The notes beneath the pieces were generated by a model that worked only from the letters and a program-made list of their open reading frames with translations, was not told where the DNA came from and ran no database searches. A DNA stretch of 64,000 bases from Epiperipatus broadwayi (lineage: Eukaryota > Onychophora > Udeonychophora > Euonychophora > Peripatidae), in the NCBI GenBank assembly GCA_028023455.1, contig JAQFVV010012422.1:6693710-6757709 (forward strand), read 5' to 3'. Position numbers and translations under genes: made by a program. This document shows positions 23,596 through 35,257 of the stretch, piece by piece. Positions within the stretch are counted from its first letter, which is position 1. Each line of letters opens with the position of its first letter.

Positions 23596-23755
23596 GTTAG
23601 AGATGATGATCTGGATCAACTGATGAGTGCTGATTCAGCACAAAATATGTATATTGGAGATCATTTATCTTTTTCACATGCATGTGGTCATGTGCATCAG
23701 TTGTATAAGATGGATTGGACAACTGTGAGAGTTTGAAAATTTGATTTCAAGTCCC
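23596..23755 (+). repeat. tRNA-related dispersed repeat, family 1
   Basis: Reads GATCTGGATCAACTGATGAG, TGCTGATTCAGCACAAAATA and so on to ATTTCAAGTCCC, the last resembling a decayed pol III B box (GGTTCAAATCCC). It is followed at once by a TA tract and the 408-bp repeat array. The open frame here is incidental. Confidence 0.6.
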
Positions 23756-23767
23756 TTATATATATAT

Positions 23768-25088
23768 ATGAAAAACAAAAAAAACACAAGTTAAAAAACT
23801 TGTTGTATTTATGATAACAGATGGCATTCTACCAAAAATACCGTCAAGCGTAGTTTTCTGTTTACATAAATGTCAGAGCGAGTATTCACTATCTCTAACT
23901 TTAATTCCACTTTCAGATCATGATTTCAAACTATTTGCTATCGTCAGTGAAAGACAGGAATAAGAAACTAGATCTAAACACAAACTCAGAGCATTTATGA
24001 AACAGTTTCTATTCAGCTTGCAAGCGTGAATCTTTTAGACACGTTAATGTCTTCAAACTCAGCATAGCAAGCCAGATAGCTACATGGGTCTGATCTCAGT
24101 TCAGCATCACCACATAGTAGAAGCCTCTGCAATATACATCATTGCAAGAAAGACCTCAAAGGTACATTTATGAAAAACAAAAAAACACAAGTTAAAAAAC
24201 TTGCTAATGCTTGTATTTATGATACGCTTGACGGTGTTTTTGGTAGAACGCCATCTGTTATCATAAATACAAGCGTTGGCAAGTTTTTTAACTTGTGTTT
24301 TTTTGTTTTTCATAAATGTACCTTTGAGGTCTTTCTTGCAATGATGTATATTGCAGAGGCTTCTACTATGTGGTGATGCTGAACTGAGATCAGATCCATG
24401 TAGCTATCTGGCTTGCTATGCTGAGTTTGAAGACATTAACATGTCTAAAAGATTCATGCTTGCAAGCTGAATAGAAACTGTTTCATAAATGCTCAGAGTT
24501 TGTGTTTAGATCTAGTTTCTTATTCCTGTCTTTCACTGATGATAGCAAATAGCTTGAAATCATGATCTGAAAGTGGAATTAAAGTTAGAGATAGTGAATG
24601 CTCGCTCTGACGTTTATGTAAACAGAAAACTACGCTTGACGGTGTTTTTGGTAGAACGCCATCTGTTATCATAAATACAAGCGTTAGCAAGTTTTTTAAC
24701 GTGTGTTTTTTTGTTTTTCATAAATGTACCTTTGAGGTCTTTCTTGCAATGATATATATTGCAGAGGCTTCTACTATGTGGTGATGCTGAACTGAGATCA
24801 GACCTATGTAGCTATCTGGCTTGCTATGCTGAGTTTGAAGACATTAACGTGTCTAAAAGATTCATGCTTGCAAGCTGAATAGAAACTGTTTCATAAATGC
24901 TCAGAGTTTGTGTTTAGATCTAGTTTCTTATTCCTGTCTTTCACTGATGATAGCAAATAGCTTGAAATCATGATCTGAAAGTGGAATTAAAGTTAGAGAT
25001 AGTGAATGCTCGCTCTGACATTTATGTAAACAGAAAACTACGCTTGACGGTGTTTTTGGTAGAACGCCATCTGTTATCATATATATAT
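23768..25088. repeat. 408-bp tandem repeat with a ~450-bp-arm inverted repeat
   Basis: CGCTTGACGGTGTTTTTGG recurs at 24225, 24633 and 25041, an exact 408-bp period, so two full units and a 48-bp start lie on the plus strand. A further unit lies inverted to the left. Positions 23768-24215 pair with about 24258-24722 around a spacer of about 43 bases, forming a potential long hairpin. The array ends with GCCATCTGTTATCATA against TA tracts at both sides. The twin 68-codon frames on opposite strands at 24107-24376 are a product of the palindrome. Pairing of arm copies is nearly perfect, which suggests recent origin or gene conversion. Confidence 0.9.
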
Positions 25089-25092
25089 ATGC

Positions 25093-25471
25093 TTTGAAGG
25101 TTTAACCAAGAAGAGATTATAAAGTTTTATTATTGTTATAATTTGTTGAGCATGCTTTCGATGTTAACAGTCAGAATCATAATGCTTGCCATTTGCATAT
25201 TATGCAAATTCTCTATTTACATATTCCATGTTTTTGACAAGGGAACACAGAAATATTTCTTGTTTATAGTGTAATACTGTGTTCCCTTGTCAAAGAAATG
25301 GAATATATAAAAAAGCATTTACATGCTACACACTCTATTTAAATGTTGTATTTTGCTCTCTGCGGCAAAAGATGAGCGCTATGATTCTGCACCATTAACA
25401 TTGAAAGCATATACTCAGCAAATTATAACAATAATAAAACTATATTACCTTTCTTTGGTTAAACATTCAAA
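25093..25471. repeat. Fold-back (MITE-like) element of about 379 bp
   Basis: The ends are TTTGAAGGTTTAACCAAG and the complement of CTTTGGTTAAACATTCAAA. Inner arms (AAAGTTTTATTATTGTTATA against TATAACAATAATAAAACT) and a central ACAAGGGAACACAG / CTGTGTTCCCTTGT pair also match. No coding capacity. Confidence 0.8.
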
Positions 25472-27315
25472 AATTAGTGACTTATAGGAAATCACATTCA
25501 AGTCAAGGAAAATTACATAAAGTGGAAAAATTACATACCATTAAATAGTGCATTTTTGGACTCTGTGAGATTAGGAAAAAGTTGAAGCGACCATTAATGC
25601 AAAAAATGGAAATCTACATTATTACAAAGATATATATTTTGGATGCACAAGTGGAATGAGATTCATAAAGTGTATGAACAACATTAAAGAGATTATGCTA
25701 TATTAGAGAATGGTAAGATTAACTAGTTCTTCAAATTAACTTGTATACCATTTGCAGATAATTAAGATATATGTTTTAACAAATTCTCAATGTGATGAAG
25801 TAGAGGATTTTTAGATGAACATACAAAATGTTTTTGAGTATTTTAAAATTATTGTAAGACCCTTTAATTAAATTCTTGAATGGATAAATGATAGAAAGGT
25901 GGAAGTGTTGTGGGTAAATTTGCTTATTAGGGACAGATATAAGAACAACACAAACTTGAAGGTCTCCGAAAAACTGTATATTACAAATTTTTTCTTTGAG
26001 GAAAATCATAAATGGGAAATAAACATGAAAGCATCCAAATGAGGACATAGAAAAAATGGATTGTACTTTGATTAACAGAAAATGTATATTTCAATATTGT
26101 AATGTTCTTAATTATGAATTCTTTCTTTAAGAAAAACACTAAATGGAAATGTGATGTGGAAATATCAAAATGAAACTATAGCAGAATTGGTTAAAAATTT
26201 GACTAAACAATAAATATGAATTTGAAGATTGTATTGTTTTTAATAGATTCAACAGTAATGATCATTGAGTAGTGATATATAATGCTAAACTAAAAGATGA
26301 AAACTATTTTAAAAGATAGTATTAACAATTGGTATTTTTAATCTTCAGAAATATAATTTAAATTATAACCTGCAAATCATTTAAAAATATTAACAGGTTT
26401 TGAAGATAGTTCAAACCTGATTGAAATCAATAAGAAAATAGCATTCTATATGAAAGATAAGTGATAAAAAAAAACCATAATTTGCCAGTAAATTTTAAAC
26501 TGAGATAAGACAAATGTATGAAGAAAATAGGGACTATGATTTTTTTCCCAAAAATTATCTATTAAAAAGAATTGAATGTCTAGAATTTTGTAACTTGGTA
26601 TAGACAAAAGTTAATAATAATACAAAAAATATAAGTGGAAATTGGGAAAGAAACCCATAGAAGAGAATAAAAGTCCTAGAAATGTAAATTAATATTGAAA
26701 GAAAAGTTGAAAAAAAAAAGATGGAATTTGTTAAAAAAGAAATGCTATAAATAAAAGTGCTGAAAATTTCTATAAAAAATTATATAGTAATAAAAAAGAA
26801 TATAAATTATCCCCTACAATTATCACATCTTTTGAATTGGTAAGTATTTTAAATAAAAGAAAAAGCTCCAAGAAATGAAGGTGATCGTGTAATCAATTCA
26901 GTTAAATATCCGAATAGTGGTCAGCAAATGGGTATTTAGCTATTCTTATAGGAAAAAAACAAAAATACTTAAACCCCCATTATCAAATTTTCTGGGTAAT
27001 TCCTTTTTTTTTTTTTTATTCCTTTGTGAATGATTTTTGGACAGCGGGTTCCTTGCAATAGGTTTTTTAAAGGCTATTTTGCCTTAAACTCTTATACAAA
27101 TATATAGAAAAAAGTCAATAATAAAAATATTGTTTCATATAAAGTAATAATGAAATTAAATAATTAAAAAATTTAAATATTCAACAAACATTTAAATATT
27201 TGCTTTTAATAGTATATATATAAATAAATGTAATGGAATATTCTGCAACAGTCATTTAATGAACGAGGAAAGCTTAGTAAAAAGATGTAATGAGCTTTAT
27301 ATATATATCAACAGA
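25472..27315. other. Purine-rich AT DNA, perhaps decayed coding sequence
   Basis: The plus strand is purine-biased over about 25500-26900 and could be an old element, but I could not match any frame to a known family. The minus-strand frame at 25776-26048 has no recognisable motif. Confidence 0.3.
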
Positions 27316-27329
27316 TGGCAGCATAGAAT

Positions 27330-27609
27330 ATTTGAAAAATGCAATAAAGTACGGAAAATTAAGGTGTTTGATAATAAAGAGAGAATATGTAATAGTGATC
27401 ATAATTTTGTTGTAATTGAAATGGTTAGCAATGTGATGGAAAATAGGAATAAAAGTAGAAACAATAGTGAAAGATGTGGATGGAGAGTGAATGATAAGAA
27501 TAAGTTAGAAGAGTATAAAATACAAGTTGAAGAAACCATGGAAGAGTTGATTGGAAATGAGTATGAGGACTGGTGTGATGAATATAAAAAGTGGCAAATA
27601 GGGTTTTAG
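27330..27609 (+). pseudogene. LINE ORF2 endonuclease end (copy B)
   Basis: The frame at 27259-27609 contains ICNSDHNFVVIEMV. SDHN is the last catalytic motif of the exonuclease-endonuclease-phosphatase fold used by LINEs to nick target DNA. Everything upstream of about 27316 is missing, so the other endonuclease motifs are lost. The frame ends at TAG 27607-27609 because of a frameshift near 27580-27600, and coding continues in the next frame. Confidence 0.75.
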
Positions 27610-27908
27610 GTGAGAATATTCAGAAGAATAAAAGTAATAGAAAAATGAGAGTTAGTAAAAGTGTAAAAGAGAGGAAAAAAGCATGCAGAGAATATAAGTG
27701 TGCTATTAAGAACAAAGAAAGTGAAAAAGATATTAATGCTAAATGGGAAAAGTACTTAGAAAAGAAGAAGTTAGCTAAAATAGATAATTATAGAGAGAGA
27801 ATGAAACTAAATAGTAAATTATTGGATGATATTAATAAAAGTGGAAGAGATGGGAGTAAAAAAATTTGGAATTACATTAAAAGGAGAAATTTAGGGAGAG
27901 AGAGATAG
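27591..27908 (+). pseudogene. LINE ORF2 linker between endonuclease and reverse transcriptase (copy B)
   Basis: A Lys/Arg/Glu-rich frame (KERKKACREYKCAIKN ... KKIWNYIKRRNLGRER), the usual linker region of LINE ORF2. It ends in a GA-repeat where slippage has shifted the frame. The next frame continues as IVLLDEEGIECSSREELER. Confidence 0.7.
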
Positions 27909-29737
27909 TATTACTGGATGAGGAGGGAATAGAGTGTAGCTCTAGAGAAGAATTAGAGAGAATATTGAATAGTTATGTAATGGATATAGAAAAGATGTTA
28001 GATGTGAAGGACAGAGGGATAGAAAATATGAAAGCATATAGTAATGGAAATATTAGGTTTACAGAAAATGAACTGAATGAGGCAGGGAAGAAATTGAGAA
28101 GTGGTAAGGCAAGAGGATTAGATGGATGGGCAGCAGAGATGGTAATGAATTTGGGGCATAGGGCAAAAGTAAAGCTATTATCATGTTTTAATAAGATGGC
28201 ACAGAAGAGAGTTTTTCCGGGTAGTTGGAGTAATACAAGAGTAAGATTATTATTTAAAGGAAAAGGTAAGGATCATAGAAAGTTAAATAATTATAGACCA
28301 ATAGCAGTAACATCAGTTTTATATAAAGTTTTTTCATATATGGTGGCTGGAAGAGTTACAAAATGGATGGAAGAAAATAATGTAGTGGGGGAAATGCAAG
28401 GAGGTTTTAGATCAGATAGGCGTATAGGAGATAGTTTATTTGTAGTTACACAACTTATAGATATGAATAGGAATTCAGGTAGACAGTTATATATGAGTTT
28501 TATAGATATAGAGAAGGCATATGATAGAGTGAATAGAAATAGATTATGGATAAGTTTAGAAAATCTGGGAATGGATGAAGCTTTAGTGGATGTTATTAAG
28601 AAATTATATGAAAATAATTACTATACATATCAATTAGAGGATATAGAATCAGTTAAAGTTAAAAATGGGGTGGGACTGAGGCAAGGATGCCCTATGTCAC
28701 CTATTTTGTTTGTGTTGTATTTGAGTGAAATGGAGAGAGCAATAGAAAGACTAGGAAGAGGGATAGAGATACCGTTAATAGGTGGCAAGAGAGTATATAC
28801 ATTGTCGGGTCTTTTTTTTGCGGATGATGTCTTTTTGTGTGCAGAAAGAAGAGAAGATATGGAAGTTATGCTGAGGACATGCACAAGGGTGGGTAAAGAT
28901 ATGGGGATTAAATTTAGTGAAGAAAAATCAAATATAATGATGGTGAATACTGGGGAAAGAGAAGACAAAGATTTCTTATTGGGGGATATAAAGTTAAGTG
29001 TGGTGAATAGATATAGTTATTTGGGAATCATCTTGAGTAATCAGAAAAATTGCTTGGATGAATGGGAGAAAAAATTGATAAATGAAGCAAAGAAAAGAAA
29101 GGGATTGATAAAGAAATTAACAGTGTTTTCATATAATAAATATGATGTAGCTAGAATTGTATGGAAGGGAGTGGCAGTAGCAGGGTTAACATACAGCAGT
29201 GATGCATTATGTGTTAGTAAAGGGGTATTAGATTACTTAGAAAAAGTACAAAGGGAAGTAGGAAGACATGCATTAGATGCAGAGGTGTGGACAGCAAAAG
29301 AGGCAATTCAAGGAGAAATGGGATGGTCAAGTTTTTATATGAGGGATGCAAAAAGCAAATTGAAAATGTTTGGTAGATTGCAGTTTATGGATAATAAAAG
29401 AATAGCCAAAATAGTATTTAATTGGGTTACAAGTAAAGGGCAGGCAACAAGATGGGTGAGAAAGGTAATGCAGTATGCAGAAGATTTGGATAAAGAATTT
29501 ATGTCAGTATACTTGTACAAAAGATGGGATGATTGTGTTAGGAGGATTGTTGAGTGTTATAGTGGTAAGGAGTGGGATAGAAGAATAGATGCATTAATAA
29601 AGAATAGGGAGTTGGAGAGATGGAGAACTAGTATGGAGAGTAAAACGAGTTTAAATATATATAGAAGTAAATGGAACATTGGGTGTGAGTTAATTTATGA
29701 TAATAGTAAGGAAAGTAGCTTATTGTTTAAGGCTTGA
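27909..29737 (+). pseudogene. LINE ORF2 reverse transcriptase domain (copy B)
   Basis: The frame is open from about 27909, with the first ATG at 27965, for about 600 codons. Reverse transcriptase blocks in order are NNYRPIAVTSVLYKVF, QGGFRSDRRIGDSLFVVTQL, FIDIEKAYDRVNR (first catalytic Asp), GLRQGCPMSPILFVLYL and LFFADDVFL (catalytic Asp pair), then the thumb region SYLGIILSNQ. All key aspartates are kept. The frame stops at TGA 29735-29737 where copies A and C have CGA, so one C-to-T change cut off the C-terminal knuckle. In life this protein would make cDNA by target-primed reverse transcription. The clade (Jockey/CR1/R4-like) is unsure. Confidence 0.9.
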
Positions 29738-30145
29738 ACGGGATCTTTAGCAACAAGGGAATATACATGGAAAAATATGGGTGATTTAGTCTGCAAGTTG
29801 TGTAAGGAAGGCATAAAAAATATTAGGCATCTGTTACTTCAATGTAGATGTTTGGAAGCAGAAAGGGTATAAATAATGAAGTTATGGAAGGTTAAATATG
29901 AACAAAGTGATTGTACAGACAGTGATTATTGGTTTTTATGCTAGGTTTGGGAAAAAATAAGGGAGATTTAGATATGAAGGTCATGGAGTTGACAAAGATT
30001 ATGTTGTGGAAATGGGATGGAGCAGATTATGGGAAAACTTAGGGTGGACAATGGAAAAGGTAAAGTGGCTAACAGGTTTCTCTGGGCATAGCTGCTGAGA
30101 GATTCCTGACTCCGTTTAAGGAGAAGTCACAGTAGATCACATCAC
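29738..30145 (+). pseudogene. LINE copy B C-terminal knuckle and 3' UTR, broken
   Basis: Beyond the premature stop the coding reads TGSLATREYTW and CKLCKEGIKNIRHLLLQC, the Cys-His knuckle, but further stops follow. The 3' UTR AGTGGCTAACAGGTTTCTCT and the ATCAC tail match copies A and C. Confidence 0.8.
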
Positions 30146-30839
30146 ATTAGCATTACTGAAGAGCAATGTGCTCGTTTGCTACATCAAGTTATTTTTAATT
30201 GGTTGAATAGGATCAAGTAAAAGGAGCCCAAATAGTCATAATGCAGCATTCACAGTGTGATATGGCAAATGTATCTTTGGCAATGGAGACTGTGTTAATT
30301 GAAGCGGTCATATATATATATGTGTGTATATATATATATTGTACCGAGACAAAGCCGGTACAGGTATATACGCACACACACGAGCAATGTAAACACTCTA
30401 TATTTTTTTTCTTCTTTCACTTTCAACTTATGATAAAAAAAATAAATGTAGTTTTCTTTCAATGTGTTATAAAATACATTGTAAAATAAAATGTTAATAT
30501 TTCTGATTAAATAGTTTAAGGCTTTCATATAATCTACAATAATAATATTCTCTAAAAAAAAATAAAAAAAAAATAAATAAATAATAAAATATAAAGTATT
30601 CCTAATATGCCATTTTAAATCTCAATAAGTGATTTCTACTTGTATATGCCGCGGGGGTAATTAAAAGGGGTTTATTTTAAATTATAACTGTAGTGAAAGT
30701 TAAAAGCTTATAGAAGTGATTTTGAGACAGATTAAATGTCGACTTTAAACTAATGTAGAGTTAAATTGTTCTCTTAAAACACGCACACATGTATCATAAA
30801 AGGTGTGAATAGTATGAATTTTTCTAACTGAGATTGCAA
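30146..30839. other. AT-rich intronic DNA with TA/TG microsatellites
   Basis: TA/TG/CA microsatellites at about 30311-30390 and an A-rich tract near 30555-30590. The opposing frames at 30241-30528 are low-complexity and not supported as genes. Confidence 0.5.
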
Positions 30840-32345
30840 TATGAGATTGCATAAACCTAAGATTGCTCAACATATGGATTGAGTGGATTACGTAGGACAC
30901 GGACCCCAAGACAACTCAAAGAATATTGAACTCTGGGTGGAGATCGATCCTCAGATAATAACCAACCCATATAAATATGAATCTAAATCTAAAGGGAGGG
31001 CTTTTTCTTTTTTTACTCTTTTTTTTTTTTGCTATCTGGTATATCCAATATGATCACTGTGAAATTAACATTTGAGCGCGATGTCATGATGGGCTAGGAA
31101 ACCCTTCAGTGATTGGGCTCCGCCCAGAACACTCCACAGCTGGATCAACAACAACCCGCTGGCCAATCGTCTAAGGATGTTCCGTTTAATATACAAAAGT
31201 CCAAACATACTACGCTGAACTTATGTGAAATGAATAACAGTATTATGGAAACACACTATCGGTTCGAACCCTCACCAAACTAGAACAGCAGAAGACTAAG
31301 CAAAACCTAGGTAAACAATTTTTTTATAACTTCCATTCATTCTTTACTTAAACTTAAAGGCAACTCATAATTAATTAAATTCGACTTTTAAATCAAATAT
31401 AAAAGATCCGTAATCCCTCATATTTAAATCTTATATTTTAATCTCAACCCGTAAATAAAAATATCAGAGTATAGCCTCATATTTAAATCTTGAACTTTTC
31501 CGTTAGGACTTTGCCTAATTATTATTTTTTGGTAAATATAACACACCCTATTCAAAAGTAAAGGACAAGAAATATTTTATCACCATTTATTTGCATAATA
31601 TGTTCTTTTTGGCGGGGGGGGCATAAAATTTCATTTTTTTTATTTCAATAAATTTTTTTATTTAACAAGCGAGCACCCAAACATTTTCTATAATTAAATA
31701 TATTTTTTTGAATTATTATTAAAATTAGCATTTATTCATGGTTAATTATTTCACTTTTAAATTGTCTTTCTTATATTTTTTTTTTTTTATTTCTTTTAAA
31801 TTTCATTCTAAACACGGTAAGCACGAGTTACTATATAGTAACTAGGTTTAAGAGTTGGGAGGGCCTATTATTAATAGATATAAGTAAATGTCAATAGAGC
31901 TAATATAAATAATTCTATTGGACGTATGATAAAAGGGGAATGATATTATAAGCGCTAATTGTTTATTCTAATGAGCCTCAACCGAACATTCCTATTAGTT
32001 ATAAATAACCAAGATCCCATCCAAGCTTGGACCGATCTATAATCAACCGACTTCTTATCCATTGGTTAATATTGTGTCTTTTGCCAGAATAAAGTCTTGA
32101 AGGCAACAGGACCCTGGGGACCCCTATTGGTCCATGCTGGGGTTTGAGCTTATGGGCAGGGATTAGACTTCAGAATCGTTTTTGATAGCGTAAGGTGATG
32201 CGAGAATTAAAGTGTGAACAAATCAGTATCGGCGCCCTCTTGTGTTGATAATGAACAATATTGATATAAGAAAAAAAAAAACTTACGCGACAGTTTGTTT
32301 TGGGCCCACCCTTTGGAACGGTTAATAGGGGCCGGGCAAGGGGAA
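30840..32345 (+). mobile_element. Possible LTR fragment with leader (plus strand)
   Basis: A region of higher GC than its surroundings. TATAAATA (32000-32007) is followed by AATAAA (32088-32093). Then comes a U5-like stretch ending AACAAATCA (about 32225) and TCGGCGCCCTCTTG, close to a retroelement primer site with one extra base. Next is a leader-like GC-rich, purine-rich segment (GGGGCCGGGCAAGGGG) cut off by a TA/TG tract at about 32358. No coding part or partner LTR is present, and the left border is unknown. Confidence 0.4.
32000..32093 (+). promoter_or_regulatory. TATA box and poly(A) signal of the possible LTR
   Basis: TATAAATA at 32000-32007 and AATAAA at 32088-32093, about 80 bp apart, as in a short LTR R region. 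Supported only by spacing and motif quality. Confidence 0.35.
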
Positions 32346-32589
32346 AAGGGGAGGAGACAAATATATATATATATGTGTGTGTGTGTGCTTCATGTTTATA
32401 TTTTGCTATTCAAGTTCAAAAAATATTAAGGCATTTTAAAAAAATATAATGTATAAAAAAATAATATAAAAATGTAAATTTTATTACAAAATTTAATTAT
32501 GACTTGGTATGTGTGAAAAAGGTGGGGTTCAAATCAGTAAAGAAAGTTTAATTTTCTAATTAATTAAAAAAAAAACCCAATTGATATTA

Positions 32590-33735
32590 AAAGAATGTAG
32601 CCTTTTATCAGTTTTATACAAAATTTTTACCAAGATAATTATAACTTGTCTACAGAAAACATTGGATTTCCACCAACCAAGAAAACAAGCTGGATTTAAA
32701 AGTGGTTTTAGTACAGTAGATCATATCCAGGTATTGAGAGAAGTTATAGAAAGGACAAATGAATACGAGTTGCCATTATGCTTTGGATTTGTAGATTATG
32801 AAAAGGCATTTGATTCTATAAACATTTCTTCAGTGATTAAAGAATTGGATCATCAGGATATTGTCATATTTTAATTTTTTTAATAAAAATGCAATAGCAA
32901 CAATTAGATTACATAATGATACTGGGAAAGGAGTGAAAGTAAATGGAGATTATTTAAGTCATTCAGATTTTGCAGATGATGTAGTTGTTTTTGCAAATAT
33001 TGCTTTAGATTTGCAGGAAATGTTGCAGGAGTTATCAGATGAAAGTAGGACTAAAGATAAATGTTAAAAAGACTAAAGTAATGTTTAATGGATTTTCTCA
33101 AAATATAAAAATAAAGATTGATTATGATGAGTTAGAAGAAGTTAACAGCTACAAATACTTTGGTCAGATTATTAATACAGATAGAAACATAATGGATGAA
33201 ATTAATCATAGAATTAAACTTGGTTGGAGTGCTTTTGGTAGGAATAACTTGATACTAAAAGGAAATATGCCTATGTGTTTGAAAAGGCAGGTTTTTAATA
33301 AATGTGTTTTACCAGTTCTTATTTATGGATCTGAGACTTGGACACTTAATAGAAGAGCAATAAAGAAACTTCAGACCATGTAAAGAAGTATGGAGAGATG
33401 CATGTTGGGAGTAACAAGAAGAGATTAAAAATACAATATATGACTAAGAGAACAAACAGATGTTACTGACCTCATTAAAAAAATTAAAAGACTGAAGTGG
33501 AGTTGGGCTGGACATATTGCCAGAAGAGATGATAATAGATGGACAATTGAAATTTTAAACTGGATTCCAAGAGATTGTAAAAGACTCAGAAGGAGACCAC
33601 ATGTGAGATGGATGGATGAAATAAGAAAGTGTGCAGGGGTGATGTGGAGAAGAGAAGTTAAAAATCGGAGATGAATTCAACTTGGAAGACCTTCATCCTG
33701 CAGTGGATTGATAATGGTTAATGATGATGATGATT
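32590..33735 (+). pseudogene. RTE/BovB-like LINE reverse transcriptase remnant
   Basis: Three frames in order give LLSVLYKIFTKIIITCLQK, RKQAGFKSGFSTVDHIQVL and FVDYEKAFDSI (first catalytic Asp). Then comes a deletion of the palm middle, SDFADDVVVFA (catalytic Asp pair), LKINVKKTKVMF, and VLIYGSETWTLNRRAIKKL. After further stops there is KWSWAGHIARRDDNRWT and RRRPHVRWMDEIRK. This is the standard order of the RTE/BovB-type C-terminus. The element ends at a TGATGATGATGAT repeat (33719-33733), typical for this clade. It is 5'-truncated, internally deleted around 32870 and frameshifted, so inactive. Confidence 0.85.
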
Positions 33736-35142
33736 TTAGTGTAGCATTATCATTACAATAAAAGGTGACAAAAGTGTAATTACTGGAGAATTTGATAAAA
33801 ATCAAAGACATTCGGAATTTAATTAAAAAATGCAATTAGTAAAATTTCAAAATTAAATTGAATTAAGATTATAATCAATAAGATTCTTTAGATAATAAAG
33901 AAAGGAATTTTCTTTAAGTTTAAATTCATTAATTTGAAAAGATTCGGATGGCTTTGTTTTTGAGATATATATAGAACAAAAAGAAGAAAGAATTATTATT
34001 ATTGTAAACTTCTGGAAGAATTATTGTACACTTCTTGAAGAGGTTAGTTATTCTAAACTTTTGGAAGAATTATTGTAAAGTTTTAAGCTGTTAAATTACA
34101 TCAAGATATGAGTGAGTAGATGCTGCAATTCTCTGGCCATCACAAAGAGGCTTCCTAGTCTTATAGAAAACTAGGCCGCTTAAGTCCTTGCCTACATTTG
34201 ATCATCCAAATTACTGACATACTATGCTGTTGCCATCAATACAAAGCTCCAATATATATAATTTCACTGAGTAACTAGTCAGCCAATTCTACTGTTTGTC
34301 AAAATCCTTCATGTAGATCTGGTAAAATAATAATTTAAGTTAACTCGTTCTTTAAAGTGTGTGTGTGTGTTTTCTTTAGTACTATAGAAATATTCTTATT
34401 GCATTATTAAACTGTCTCTTATTGTATTATTTAGATGTTTTATTGCATTATTTAAATATTTTCTTAACGCACGCTTAATTGTATATAGTAAGGAAGATCG
34501 ACTATTGCAATATATACTCGATCTTTACACTTATTATTTAAGAATCAGATGGAGGGAAATTTAATAAAATATTTCAATGACTAAAATATTTGAAGCCCAG
34601 TAATTATATAAAAGCAAGATATTTAAATCTACTCTGTTTTTTTATTATTTGCGATTTAAACTTGTCTGTTTAAAATCGGTTCTTTCAAAATATCATTTAG
34701 CCATTAACTCAATTATAATGATTTATAATATATAGGGTATATGAGCACAGACTTTCAAACGACCCATCACTCTCCACTCTATCTAATAACACTGATACAC
34801 TCAAGCACATATATGCTGAAAAGATAAATAATCACCAATAAACGTATTTCATGCTAAAACAGCAATCATCAGTTGGTCCAGATTATCATCTCCCACACAT
34901 ATATAGTATAAGTGCTCAGATATATGATTTATATGGTTTATATAAAACTTTCAAATTTAAAAATTAAGATCAAGAGTTAAGATGTTTAAAAGCAAACTTT
35001 ATTTTCTTTTATAAGAGACAAGTATATATATATACTGCGTATACTGATTTATAAACAACGTTTACTTTTAGAATAAAATTTCATCTTACGAATTTAGAAG
35101 TTAAAACTTTGTTTTCTGTTTAATAAAAAGGAACAAATAAAA
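33736..35142. other. AT-rich intronic DNA with short tandem repeats
   Basis: At about 33985-34085, AAGAATTATTGTAAACTT-type units of 22-27 bp recur three to four times. A (GT)n run is near 34358-34370. Family 1 repeat at 34744-34912 is listed separately. No gene seen. Confidence 0.5.
34744..34912 (-). repeat. tRNA-related dispersed repeat, family 1
   Basis: Minus-strand copy with CATCAGTTGGTCCAGATTAT and AATAAACGTATTTCATGCT, ending at CACATATATA. The B-box-like end is truncated. Confidence 0.6.
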
Positions 35143-35257
35143 ATATGTATACTGGTCAAGCGTTGGTGGCTAGCGGTTAGCGTAGCTGCCTTCCAAGCAG
35201 CTGGCCCAGGTTCGCTTCCCGGTCAACACACTGACATATATAAATATATGTATACTG
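35143..35257 (+). mobile_element. tRNA-Gly-derived SINE with 12-bp target duplication
   Basis: ATATGTATACTG flanks the insert at 35143-35154 and 35246-35257. Inside, 35160-35230 is a near-complete tRNA-Gly(TCC) body that starts GCGTTGGTGG. Its anticodon stem is GCTGC/GCAGC around loop CTTCCAA, with anticodon TCC at 35192-35194. Its B box is GGTTCGCTTCC. The acceptor stem GCGTTGG/TCAACAC pairs except for one C-A mismatch and one G-T. The flanking duplication shows it arrived by retrotransposition, so it is a SINE or tRNA retropseudogene and not an ancestral gene. It has almost no tail or body beyond the tRNA. Confidence 0.85.
35160..35230 (+). tRNA. tRNA-Gly(TCC)-like sequence, probable pseudogene
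   Basis: A cloverleaf can be drawn, 71 nt with discriminator A at 35230. However, the acceptor has a mismatch, the T loop has C where A is expected (TTCGCTT), and the copy sits inside a target duplication. The internal A and B boxes could still recruit pol III. Confidence 0.6.

Larger units (their letters stand above)
27316..30145 (+). mobile_element. LINE copy B (non-LTR retrotransposon), longest copy, 5'-truncated
   Basis: Begins in the C-terminal end of an apurinic-type endonuclease domain and runs through reverse transcriptase and a Cys-His knuckle to the 3' end, GAGAAGTCACAGTAGATCAC with an ATCAC repeat. Copies A (8366-17735) and C (40152-41315) share its 3' part. The 5' junction follows a TA tract and AACAGATGGCAG. 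No poly(A) tail and no clear target duplication were seen. It is a dead copy with at least two frameshifts and an internal stop. Confidence 0.9.

Noticed and set aside
24107-24376. Two nearly identical 68-residue proteins on opposite strands
   Set aside because: They are the two arms of the inverted repeat read in opposite directions, with no coding signature.
24225-25088. CRISPR-like or satellite array
   Set aside because: The 408-bp units without unique spacers, in an animal genome, are a transposon-type repeat and not CRISPR. There are too few units to call it a satellite.
28630-28968. 112-residue minus-strand ORF inside LINE copy B
   Set aside because: It is the antisense shadow of the reverse transcriptase frame. 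The same holds for 29335-29520.
35160-35230. Functional tRNA-Gly gene
   Set aside because: It sits inside a 12-bp target duplication, has an acceptor mismatch and has an altered T loop, so a SINE or retropseudogene is more likely.
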